Source of the DNA: CAVZKK01 sp964573475
GTDB taxonomy: Archaea; Thermoproteota; Bathyarchaeia; Bathyarchaeales; Bathycorpusculaceae
Length of the DNA: 29,787 nucleotides
NCBI GenBank assembly: GCA_964573475.1
Contig: CAZNJT010000007.1
Coordinates: 1-29,787, forward strand
Reading direction: 5' to 3'
The stretch's first letter is position 1. The number at the start of each line of letters is the position of its first letter. This document shows, piece after piece, positions 15,981-23,878 of this stretch. The notes below the pieces were generated by a model that saw only the letters and a list, made by a program, of their open reading frames with translations, was not told the DNA's origin and did not search any database. Made by a program: the position numbers and the translations under genes.

Positions 15981-17217
15981 CTAGTGTCTTTATTGCGTCA
16001 CTTACTCTTCCAACGCCAAGCATCAACGCTGCTGTTCGCATGTCGCTTTCTTCTTGTTTTGCTACTTTGTGAACATCATTAAAAGCCTTAACCATCTTGT
16101 TTTCCAGTTTTCTGTTTACTTCTTCCAGCGTCCAATGTTCTCGTGTTAGATTTTGAACCCATTCAAAATAGCTTGCTGTTACTCCTCCTGAGTTTGCCAA
16201 TATATCTGGAACGAGGACTGCTCCTTTTTCATGAAGCACTTTGTCTGCTTCTGGAGTTGTTGGTCCATTGGCACCTTCTGCTACTATTTTTGCTTTTATT
16301 TTGTCTGCATTAGCCTTTGTTATCTGATTTTCTAAAGCTGCAGGTATGAGTATATCGCATTTTGTTTCAAGTAACTCTTCATTTGTTATGTTTTTGCATC
16401 CTTTATAATTAACCACGGAACTTGTTTTGGACTTGTGCTCATATATATACCGAGGGTTTAGTCCTTCTGAACAGTAGATTCCGCCCACTGAATCGCTTAC
16501 CGCCACAATTTTGCAACCCATGTCATGAGCTATTTTGGCAGCGTTCCAACCTACACTGCCATAACCTTGAACGGCAACTGTTGCTCCCTTAAAATTTAAG
16601 CCTAGATGTTTGGCTGCTTCTCTTGCACAAACTATAACACCTAAAGACGTTGCTTCCACTCTTCCTTCTGAACCCCCTATACTAAGGGGTTTTCCAGTCA
16701 CGCATTCAGGGACGCTGTAACCTTTGAATTGACTGTACGTATCCATTATCCAAGCCATTGTTTGGGCATCAGTATAAACGTCTGGAGCTGGCACATCGCG
16801 ATATGGCCCAATAACATCCAATATTAGGCTAGTGTACCGCCTCGTCATTCTCTCTAGTTCACCAGTTGACATTTTCTTCGGGTTGCAACATACTCCGCCT
16901 TTCGCGCCGCCGTAAGGAATGTCCACAACTGCACATTTCCACGTCATCCACATTGCCAATGCTGTAACCTCGTCTAATGTAACGTTTGGGTGGTAACGAA
17001 TACCGCCTTTAAATGGTCCTCTTGCATCGTTATGTTGTACGCGGCAGCCCGTAAAAACGCCAATTTCGCCGTTATCCATTTTTATTGTGATGGAAACAAT
17101 AAGTGACCGTTTTGGATGTTTTAACGTCTCATGTATTCTACGGTCAAGGTTCAATTTTTCAGCAGCAATATCCAACTGTTCTAACGCAATGTTTAACGCC
17201 GTTTGTGTCTTTTCCAT
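15967..17217 (-). CDS. Glutamate dehydrogenase (GDH1), Glu/Leu/Phe/Val family
   Basis: It catalyses reversible reductive amination of 2-oxoglutarate with NAD(P)H. The active-site lysines K70, K94 and K106 have the same spacing (24, then 12) as in characterised GDHs. The catalytic Asp is D146 in PAPDVYT. The dinucleotide-binding GYGSVG motif follows. Length is 416 residues, standard for the hexameric archaeal enzyme. GGAGGG lies just before the ATG. It is about 60% like GDH2 at 19951 by eye, but lacks the N-terminal extension. It lies 90 bases downstream of the FMN glutamate-synthase-like gene on the same strand. Cofactor preference is not decidable by eye. Confidence 0.95.
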   Translation of the reverse strand: MEKTQTALNIALEQLDIAAEKLNLDRRIHETLKHPKRSLIVSITIKMDNGEIGVFTGCRVQHNDARGPFKGGIRYHPNVTLDEVTALAMWMTWKCAVVDIPYGGAKGGVCCNPKKMSTGELERMTRRYTSLILDVIGPYRDVPAPDVYTDAQTMAWIMDTYSQFKGYSVPECVTGKPLSIGGSEGRVEATSLGVIVCAREAAKHLGLNFKGATVAVQGYGSVGWNAAKIAHDMGCKIVAVSDSVGGIYCSEGLNPRYIYEHKSKTSSVVNYKGCKNITNEELLETKCDILIPAALENQITKANADKIKAKIVAEGANGPTTPEADKVLHEKGAVLVPDILANSGGVTASYFEWVQNLTREHWTLEEVNRKLENKMVKAFNDVHKVAKQEESDMRTAALMLGVGRVSDAIKTLGLWP

Positions 17218-17307
17218 AAAACACCCTCCTCTACAGTATTATATCTCCTTAGTGCTTTCTTAAAATTTAGGGATGATTTAAAATTTAGAAAAAAGAAGAA
17301 ACTGATG

Positions 17308-18915
17308 TTAGTCTAGAATTCTTTCAACTGCGTCTTTTTCTACTTCATGTGGCAATGGTATGCCAGTAACTTTAGCTGCAATGTCAGACAAACTCATCAG
17401 GTCGTTTCTGTTGATGAGTTCCAGCTTCCATTTTCTGTTACCAGCTAAAAGTTGTTTTAGTCCCACGCCTATGCGGTCCGTAAGATATGTGTATAGCGCT
17501 GTGGCTTCCCATGGTATCTCTTTGAAGCGTTCGCCATACTTTTCTTTAAGTTCTGGGGCAGCGATAAAGAACTTTTCCGGGGTGCTACCAAATCTATCAG
17601 CAAAAGTTTTTGGCAGTTTGCCTTCTTCAGCTAGCTGTTTGAAATAGCTTGCTTTCATGACTGCTGTTAATGGTGAGCGTCCCATCAAAACAGCTTTCAC
17701 AAATGGGCCGTCTCCAAAGTTGCTCATTGCAATTGCCTTGAAAATCTGTGTTTCGTTTATGAAACCTCCAGCCATAATCAAGTCTGGTACATATCGCCCT
17801 TTCTTCTTCAGTATTTGCGCACATTTGAGGACTATGGCTTCTAGGTAAACTGTTGGAATGCTCATTTCATCCATCATTGGAACAGGGCTCATACCTGTTC
17901 CGCCGCCTGCGCCGTCGAAATATACTGCGTCAATTTTTGCTTCTGAAGCTATTTTCATTGTGTAGGCGACAGCTGAAGGTCTGTATGCGCCTGTTTTGAG
18001 TGTTACGTGTTTTGCGCCTTGTTTTCTCAGCCATTCTATGTCTTCTATCACGTTCTTTTCTTTGGGTATGCCTACTCTGCTGTGTCTTTCGAAGGATTTG
18101 AAAACTCCTTCTTTGAATGCTTGCTGCACTGTTGGGTCTTCTGGGTCTGGGATTACTATGTAGCCTCTTTTCTTTAGCATTATGGCTCTGTCTAAGTCTC
18201 TTACTCGAACTTCGCCTCCGATGGCCTTTGCGCCTTGCCCCCATTTTCTTTCGATGATGTTCACTTCCAGTTTTGATATTGCATATACATCAACGCCTAG
18301 TCTTTGGTCTTCCACGTTTGTTTGAACAGCGATATCCCCGTATTTTCCGTCCCAGAACTTTCGGAACAAGTCAACCCTTCTTTTTAGCTCTTTTGAGTAT
18401 GTGACTTTGCCATTTGTGAACTGTGCTTCGGGATCCATGCCACAAACGTTTTCTCCAACTACTATTATTGCGCCAGAAAGTGCTGCCCCTATAGCTAAGC
18501 CTTCCCAGTTTAGCCTTGCAACGTCAGTCGAGCCAAATGCACCATTTAGTATAGGAATTTTGAGCGGTATGCCTGCAACTTTAGTTTCTGTGCTGACGTT
18601 TGGGAAGAGGGCGACATCCGAGTTTTCTTCAATCCCTAAGGCTTCAAACAGTCCTGCCTGTATATTAAAGTGGGACCAGTCTAATCCAAAGTCTTTGAGT
18701 GCTCCTGCAGTGCTATATCCGAATTGAACTGGTTCTGGGTAGAGGGCTTCCCTCCCCCTAAAACTCGATAGACTGATTTCACACATGATGGGGCAGTCGC
18801 GGATGCATATGGGGCACATTCCACTTGTCGGGCTTGTATCTTTAACACGTGTCATTGTTCCAGTGGTTGATTTTCCGTTCAAATAGGCACTATTTCTATG
18901 CACACGTTCAGACAT
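17308..18915 (-). CDS. FMN-binding glutamate synthase-like protein (archaeal GltB-like)
   Basis: The 535-residue protein matches the FMN/TIM-barrel synthase domain of glutamate synthase: GGEVRVRDLDRA, a beta-strand set, then FDGAGGGTGMSP (phosphate-binding, as in HDGGTGASP), then IMAGGF. It has no glutaminase domain and no beta-helix domain. The canonical 3Fe-4S cysteines that follow the barrel are absent. A Cys cluster instead sits near the N-terminus (C34, C37, C41, C45; C-x2-C-x3-C-x3-C). No GltD-type reductase is present in the window. The real substrate may therefore differ from glutamine/2-oxoglutarate. GGTGGAAGG precedes the ATG. Tandem repeats at 19006-19023 lie upstream of its TATA-like sequence. 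It is flanked by GDH1. Confidence 0.85.
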   Translation of the reverse strand: MSERVHRNSAYLNGKSTTGTMTRVKDTSPTSGMCPICIRDCPIMCEISLSSFRGREALYPEPVQFGYSTAGALKDFGLDWSHFNIQAGLFEALGIEENSDVALFPNVSTETKVAGIPLKIPILNGAFGSTDVARLNWEGLAIGAALSGAIIVVGENVCGMDPEAQFTNGKVTYSKELKRRVDLFRKFWDGKYGDIAVQTNVEDQRLGVDVYAISKLEVNIIERKWGQGAKAIGGEVRVRDLDRAIMLKKRGYIVIPDPEDPTVQQAFKEGVFKSFERHSRVGIPKEKNVIEDIEWLRKQGAKHVTLKTGAYRPSAVAYTMKIASEAKIDAVYFDGAGGGTGMSPVPMMDEMSIPTVYLEAIVLKCAQILKKKGRYVPDLIMAGGFINETQIFKAIAMSNFGDGPFVKAVLMGRSPLTAVMKASYFKQLAEEGKLPKTFADRFGSTPEKFFIAAPELKEKYGERFKEIPWEATALYTYLTDRIGVGLKQLLAGNRKWKLELINRNDLMSLSDIAAKVTGIPLPHEVEKDAVERILD

Positions 18916-18972
18916 TTCCTTCCACCTTTACATTTGCAAATGTTTTGGAGTATGATGGGTATTTTGCGTAGG

Positions 18973-18981
18973 GCATTTAAA
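18973..18981 (-). promoter_or_regulatory. TATA-like box of the glutamate-synthase-like gene
   Basis: The minus strand reads GTTTAAATG about 60 bases before the ATG at 18915. The tandem TGAACATT repeats lie about 25 bases further upstream. Confidence 0.4.
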
Positions 18982-19005
18982 CATTACTTTAAAATAATGC
19001 AAAAA

Positions 19006-19023
19006 TGAACATTCGTGAACATT
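19006..19023. promoter_or_regulatory. Tandem operator-like repeat upstream of the glutamate-synthase-like gene
   Basis: TGAACATT occurs twice in direct orientation, at 19006-19013 and 19016-19023, ten bases apart, so both copies face the same side of the helix. Ribbon-helix-helix proteins often bind such tandem sites. The same core returns at 19870-19916 and 21747-21786. The position upstream of the TATA-like box suits an activator or an upstream-bound repressor. Confidence 0.5.
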
Positions 19024-19049
19024 AAAACTACAGTTTTCCAATGGAACAG

Positions 19050-19808
19050 CTAAATAATGTCTATCTGAAAATCTTTCACCACATATTCACGCCTTTGATA
19101 AGTCTTAGGGTCGTACCTTCCACCAGCCTTCCTCACATCTAAAAAGTTCTTTTCCTCTTTCTTGGACAAGTCTATAACCACTTGCGTCATGTGCTCAATC
19201 ATTGCACAGAACTCTTTTGGGTGCGCATTTTTCGCCATGGTCCAATAAGCTAAAGTTTGGTACGCGTACAAGGCAGGACAAACATGCCCGAAGAAGGCTT
19301 TCACTGCATCTCTTCCCCAGTTGTGCTCCATGAGGGAGAGACTGCTAAAAACAAGTCTTGTACCGGGGGTTACGAATTCTCTTTCAATTCTTCCAAAAAA
19401 ATGGTGGAATCGGTCAGGGTCTTTGGAGCTTGGAACCTTCCTCATCCATGAGGGAGCGTGATCGTAAAAGTCGCTGAAAATTAGTTCACCTTGTCCTGCC
19501 GCTTCTGAGAAACAGTCAAGTACCAGCAACTTCTTTTCCCATCCGTTGGGTAACGTTTTGACTAGAGGAGCAAGTTGTAGCATTAGCGCTTGTGGAGGGT
19601 AGATAAAATCCAGGTAGATGACTTGGTTTCCTTCAATGATGCCTTGCCTTATAAAGGAGTAAAGGAACTCTCTAGCGAAGGTTCCAGACTCAATTTCCCA
19701 TAGAACATTTTCGCCTAGCAATAAGCCGCCGCCTAAAAGTTGGTCGAGGCTTTTTATGCCGGTGGAGTAGAAACCTGCTTGTTCAGTTTGCAAATGTTGC
19801 ACACTCAC
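19050..19808 (-). CDS. RecA/KaiC-like protein with degenerate P-loop
   Basis: The start STGIKSLDQLLGGGLLLGENVLWEIESG is the KaiC/RadA-type opening (LDxLLGGG). Where an active protein has G-x4-GK[ST], this one reads EIESGTFAR (about residues 38-46), so the Walker A Lys is missing. A Walker B-like strand VIYLDF follows at about 63-68. It is 252 residues, one RecA-like domain. It probably does not hydrolyse ATP and may act as a sensor or partner protein, as proposed for other inactive KaiC/GvpD-like proteins. The start is GTG at 19808 and the message may be nearly leaderless. It is divergent from GDH2, sharing 142 bases that hold the operator repeats. Its partner is unknown. Confidence 0.75.
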   Translation of the reverse strand: MSVQHLQTEQAGFYSTGIKSLDQLLGGGLLLGENVLWEIESGTFAREFLYSFIRQGIIEGNQVIYLDFIYPPQALMLQLAPLVKTLPNGWEKKLLVLDCFSEAAGQGELIFSDFYDHAPSWMRKVPSSKDPDRFHHFFGRIEREFVTPGTRLVFSSLSLMEHNWGRDAVKAFFGHVCPALYAYQTLAYWTMAKNAHPKEFCAMIEHMTQVVIDLSKKEEKNFLDVRKAGGRYDPKTYQRREYVVKDFQIDII

Positions 19809-19869
19809 GCCTTGAGTTCCGCATGCATGGTTAAAAATGTTATGTTACATTTCGGTTCAAGTTTATGTT

Positions 19870-19916
19870 TGTACATGTGTGTACATAATGAACATAACAT
19901 TTCTATAGTTGAACAT
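19870..19916. promoter_or_regulatory. Operator-like repeat array between the KaiC-like gene and GDH2
   Basis: TGTACAT occurs at 19870-19876 and 19880-19886, followed by TGAACAT at 19889-19895 and again at 19910-19916. The first three copies step by 10 and 9 bases. The array covers the upstream side of both divergent promoters: a TATA-like TTCTATAGTT at 19901-19910 for GDH2, and an A/T-rich TATA-like stretch near 19831-19840 for the KaiC-like gene. It could therefore control both. Confidence 0.55.
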
Positions 19917-19950
19917 AGGTCTAGCTATACTTCAGAAGGAGTGAAGTAAA

Positions 19951-21729
19951 ATGTTGAATTCGTTAGAACTTTCCGCACGAGAACTAGGGATGTTAAAACT
20001 GATGGCGGATTTCTTCGCTGAAAACCCAGAACTTACGGCCAAAATTGAAAGCTACACAACAGCTCACTATGCCCTCGTAACAACATACTCTGAAAACTTC
20101 GGCATTCCAGCCGAGGATGCATGGAAAGTTTTTGAGGATCTTCAAAAGAAAATCAGCGAGACCGAATACATTTACATAAAGGCGCCTGCACCCCTAAGAA
20201 GATTGCTACCATTGTCAGGAGAAGAACTAAACATGATGCGTGTTTTAATAGACTATTTCTCTGAGAACCCGAAAATGGCGCCTGCCGGATCATTTCTGTC
20301 AAAGAGAACAGACGCCTTGGCTGAAGCGTATCAATGGTTCTACGGCAGTAGCGACGGTAACGGTGAAGTAGCGGGAGAGATCCTTCAAAATCTAATCGAA
20401 AAGCTTCGGACAGCCGTGTTCGTCAAGATAGAAACTTTGGCACCAGTAATTGCTACGCCAAACCCTTACGAAGCCGCCCTTAAACAGTTAGATATTGCTG
20501 CTGAAAAATTGAACCTTGACCTTGGTATCCATGAAATATTAAAGCGTCCTATGCGTGCCTTAATAGTTAACATTCCCGTGGTTATGGATGACGGTGGTGT
20601 CCGCGTTTTCACTGGCTACCGTGTGCAATACAACGATGCACTAGGACCAACTAAGGGCGGCATACGTTATCACCCAGACCTCACATTGGATGAAGTCACA
20701 GCTCTAGCCGCTTGGATGACTTGGAAAACTGCTGTCACTGGACTGCCACTCGGTGGCGGCAAAGGCGGAGTTAGATGCAATCCGAAAGAAATGTCGAAGG
20801 CGGAGTTGGAACGTCTAACAAGAGGCTACGCACGCGCCATCGCAAAATTCATAGGGCCCTTCACAGATGTGCCAGCTCCCGACGTTTACACAACAGCAGA
20901 GATGATGGCCTGGATCATGGATGAATACAGTGAAATCGTGGGCTACCCTGCTTTTGGAGTGGTAACTGGCAAGCCAATCAATGTTGGCGGTTCCCTTGGA
21001 AGAAACGAAGCTACATCAAGGGGCGTAATGTACACCGTTGTTGAAGCAGCCAAACATTTGGGTATAAATCTAAAGGGCGCCACAGTTGCAGTGCAAGGTT
21101 ATGGAAACGTTGGATATAACGCAGCACGCTTGCTTCATGAAATTGGCTGTAAAATCATAGCAGTTTCAGACTCCAAAGGTGGTGCATACAATTCTGAGGG
21201 TTTGGATCCTGCGAAAGTTTTAGAATATAAAAACAAGACAAGTTCAGTGCTCGACTATCCTGGCAGTAGTGTCTTAACGAATGAGCAATTGTTGGAGTTG
21301 GAGTGTGACATTTTGGTTCCCGCTGCCTTAGAGAATCAGATTACTGGGGCTAACGCGGCAAACATAAAAGCAAAGATTGTGGCAGAAGGCGCCAACGGAC
21401 CAGTAACGCCTGAAGCAGACGAAATCTTATTCAAAAAAGGAGTATTCGTAATCCCAGACATCTTAGCGAATTCAGGTGGCGTTATTGTCAGCTATTTTGA
21501 ACAAGTGCAGAATCAAATGAACTATTATTGGACTGAAGATGAAGTGCGGACCAAACTGAAGGATGCAATAACCAAGGCCTTCAATGATGTTCTCAGCATG
21601 TCGAAACAACACAACATAAACATGAGAGTTGCAGCCTACATGTTAGCAGTCAAAAGAGTTGCTGACGCTCTGATGGCACGCAAGGGAGGCGCTATTACCT
21701 CCATAGAAATCCAAGTAGCATCCCCATAA
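19951..21729 (+). CDS. Glutamate dehydrogenase (GDH2) with a duplicated N-terminal domain
   Basis: Residues from about 172 to the end are a complete Glu dehydrogenase. Catalytic-site lysines are K235, K259 and K271 with the family spacing, then PAPDVYT and the GYGNVG dinucleotide motif. The first ~170 residues are extra and consist of two copies of one helical unit. Copy one begins LSARELGMLKLMADFFAENP (residue 7) and copy two LSGEELNMMRVLIDYFSENP (residue 88), an offset of 81. I do not recognise this unit; it may be a regulatory or partner-binding domain. AGAAGGAG lies 10 bases before the ATG. Operator-like repeats cover the promoter, and the RHH regulator gene follows 98 bases downstream. 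Confidence 0.92.
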   Translation: MLNSLELSARELGMLKLMADFFAENPELTAKIESYTTAHYALVTTYSENFGIPAEDAWKVFEDLQKKISETEYIYIKAPAPLRRLLPLSGEELNMMRVLIDYFSENPKMAPAGSFLSKRTDALAEAYQWFYGSSDGNGEVAGEILQNLIEKLRTAVFVKIETLAPVIATPNPYEAALKQLDIAAEKLNLDLGIHEILKRPMRALIVNIPVVMDDGGVRVFTGYRVQYNDALGPTKGGIRYHPDLTLDEVTALAAWMTWKTAVTGLPLGGGKGGVRCNPKEMSKAELERLTRGYARAIAKFIGPFTDVPAPDVYTTAEMMAWIMDEYSEIVGYPAFGVVTGKPINVGGSLGRNEATSRGVMYTVVEAAKHLGINLKGATVAVQGYGNVGYNAARLLHEIGCKIIAVSDSKGGAYNSEGLDPAKVLEYKNKTSSVLDYPGSSVLTNEQLLELECDILVPAALENQITGANAANIKAKIVAEGANGPVTPEADEILFKKGVFVIPDILANSGGVIVSYFEQVQNQMNYYWTEDEVRTKLKDAITKAFNDVLSMSKQHNINMRVAAYMLAVKRVADALMARKGGAITSIEIQVASP

Positions 21730-21730
21730 A

Positions 21731-21748
21731 CTCTTTTTCCTTTTTTTG
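21731..21748 (+). terminator. T-rich terminator after GDH2
   Basis: A pyrimidine tract with runs of five and seven T follows the GDH2 stop directly, as expected for factor-independent archaeal termination. The regulator gene downstream has its own TATA-like sequence. Confidence 0.5.
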
Positions 21749-21786
21749 TTCATGATCATGTACATTTACCACTCTTTTATGAACAT
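21747..21786. promoter_or_regulatory. Operator-like repeats and TATA region before the RHH regulator gene
   Basis: TGTTCAT (21747-21753), TGTACAT (21759-21765) and TGAACAT (21780-21786) lie just upstream of, and touching, the TATA-like ATTTAAAAG at 21787-21795. A regulator bound here would block TBP, which suggests autorepression. The core matches the arrays at 19006 and 19870. Confidence 0.5.
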
Positions 21787-21827
21787 ATTTAAAAGCAACT
21801 ATTAAGAAGTTAATCATGTGAAACAGC

Positions 21828-23777
21828 ATGTCCATACATCTTCACACTACGATAACCAAGAAAACAAACGACATACTTGAGGAACTGGCAAAAACCTATG
21901 GCACAAAAAGTCGTGTTATTGAACAAGCAGTAGAGACCTTGCTTAGAGTGGATAAAGTTGGCTCATGCGATGACTGCGTAATAAAAGCAAAAATGAGCGA
22001 GCAAATGAAGCTGAGGGAATCTCTTGATTTGACTTCTATTGGAAGAAAGACTTTGGACAGACTTCTAGAAGTTGCAATTGGCAACAAAACCATTGAGGTC
22101 TTCATACAGGAGCAGAAAACAGAGGCAAAAAATATCATTGAAATTCTAAAGGGGTCTGTTGCTTGGAAAACTCCATCAAACTTTAAAGAATTTACCTTTT
22201 TTCTCGATGAAATCAAGAACCTAACAAGAATGTTTGATGTTCCCTCCTACAGCGAAATCGATAGCACTGCCATTTTGAGGCCTAAGATATTCAGAAGCTT
22301 GCCAGAAATAGTAGCCCTTCAAGTTGCCACGATATTAGAAGGTGTCGGCGTGCCTTTCGACCTTCGCATGATGGGTGAAGATATCACCATCAAAATGATT
22401 CGCCAAGAAGTTTATCCCCTGCGAAAGAAAGAGTTCGGAGAGTTTCTGGACAAACAGATTGAAAAGAGGCTGTCAAGCGTAACACCGAGCTTATTTAGAA
22501 ACACATTGATGCTGGTTGGGCCAGCCTTTATGAGTTGGGCGGAAAAGCATTTAGAAGAGCCTGTGACGGATTTAGGCTCCTTCATAGAAGATGTGCGAAT
22601 TGCTTTAGGTGCGGATGAGCTTCCAAGGGAGCCTAAAGATTTCGTAAAGGGTCTGCTTTCTGCATGCATCAAAATGAACTGGTTCAAGCAAGCTAAAATA
22701 TTGGCAGAAAAAGAAGAAAACACGTTAGAGCTAGTTTTTCAAGTGACTGTCCCTTCTTTAACGCGGTTGTCTGTAGCAGCGTTTTCTGTGATGTTTGCAA
22801 CTCGAGGATGGAAGCTTTTGAACTATTCCATTGAACACACTACTGTGAATATGTCACTTCAGTATGTAGGGACGGAGGATCAAAGTCTTCTTGATCAACT
22901 AGCCGAATTAAGCCTTTTCCAAACAATCGGCAAACAGTTTTTGGATGTCGTTCCAGTTCCCCGCGAGCTCTTTAACTCGTTTGCATCCAAAGTTTACGAA
23001 ACTAACAGACAAAAATTTGATGAAACATACCGCGCCACAGGTGTTCGCATTGCCAACGCCATTCGAATGCTTTCAAGGAACGACAGTGAAAAAATCAAGA
23101 GACTGTCACAGAATTTTATTCTAAAAAACATTAACGCCACTCAGCCAGATGCGGAAGTTCGATTTGTCGACGATGAACATTTCACTGTAATATTCAAGCG
23201 AATCGATCCTCTTGTAATGAACAGCCAAAGGACGCTTATAGAGTCAATGTTCAAGGAACTCGGCTACGATATTTCAACAACGGTTTTTCAAAATCTTCTC
23301 AGTTTTAAGCTGAAACTGCTGGAAAAACCGGTTCTAGAACCATTGCCTCGGAAAAGAATAATGCAGACGCTTATCGACGAAATGTCCTCTTGCAACTCCG
23401 TAGAAGAGGCCTTTGCTCTTGAAACGGAACAATTAGATGAGCTGTTTCCCGAAGACTATCCATGGACCATCAGAGAAGTAGGCGACAGGCTGATTGATAT
23501 GTATAGAGAATTAGGCATCGAAGTTGAAATAGAATATTTCGAAGGCGGCTTTACGCTGAAGTATAAAAGTTGCCCCTACTACAAGCTTGTTAAAAATCAA
23601 CAGAAAACTTGGCTCTGCAACCTTCGCAAGAAAACGCTAGAATATGTTATTTCAAGAGTCAGCCACGGCAAAAAAGGCAAAATCAAAATCATAAAATCTC
23701 TCCTTCAAAACGAACATCCATGCGAATACGCCATATTCCTCACAGGTTTTCTTGAAAAAGAAGAAAAAACACCTTGA
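21828..23777 (+). CDS. Large ribbon-helix-helix regulator with Cys-rich C-terminal domain
   Basis: Residues 4-43 look like a MetJ/Arc-type ribbon-helix-helix DNA-binding domain (a short strand HTTIT, then helices with ILEELAKTYG and SRVIEQAVETLLR). A CxxC pair follows (C47, C50). The long middle (about 60-520) is mostly helical, with two beta-rich stretches that look alike (around VNMSLQYV and FTVIFKR). The C-terminal ~100 residues resemble the end of SufR/COG2345-type or methanogen-output regulators: SCPYYKLV (C582), C597, then PCEYAIF (C632). These cysteines could bind metal or an Fe-S cluster. The 649-residue architecture is one I do not recognise. It is probably the regulator of the glutamate genes. 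Confidence 0.75.
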   Translation: MSIHLHTTITKKTNDILEELAKTYGTKSRVIEQAVETLLRVDKVGSCDDCVIKAKMSEQMKLRESLDLTSIGRKTLDRLLEVAIGNKTIEVFIQEQKTEAKNIIEILKGSVAWKTPSNFKEFTFFLDEIKNLTRMFDVPSYSEIDSTAILRPKIFRSLPEIVALQVATILEGVGVPFDLRMMGEDITIKMIRQEVYPLRKKEFGEFLDKQIEKRLSSVTPSLFRNTLMLVGPAFMSWAEKHLEEPVTDLGSFIEDVRIALGADELPREPKDFVKGLLSACIKMNWFKQAKILAEKEENTLELVFQVTVPSLTRLSVAAFSVMFATRGWKLLNYSIEHTTVNMSLQYVGTEDQSLLDQLAELSLFQTIGKQFLDVVPVPRELFNSFASKVYETNRQKFDETYRATGVRIANAIRMLSRNDSEKIKRLSQNFILKNINATQPDAEVRFVDDEHFTVIFKRIDPLVMNSQRTLIESMFKELGYDISTTVFQNLLSFKLKLLEKPVLEPLPRKRIMQTLIDEMSSCNSVEEAFALETEQLDELFPEDYPWTIREVGDRLIDMYRELGIEVEIEYFEGGFTLKYKSCPYYKLVKNQQKTWLCNLRKKTLEYVISRVSHGKKGKIKIIKSLLQNEHPCEYAIFLTGFLEKEEKTP

Positions 23778-23878
23778 AAAAGGTGGAAAGGAGCAAAACT
23801 CTAGAAATTCGCGGCATCTCTACTAGAACAGATATTAATTAAAACTTTATTATAGGTAGAAATAGGAGACCATCAATT

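Noticed and set aside
18931..18942. CATTTGCAAATG palindrome before the glutamate-synthase-like gene
   Set aside because: It is short, not repeated in the other promoters of the island as a palindrome, and lies between the TATA-like box and the start. I see no further support for an operator.
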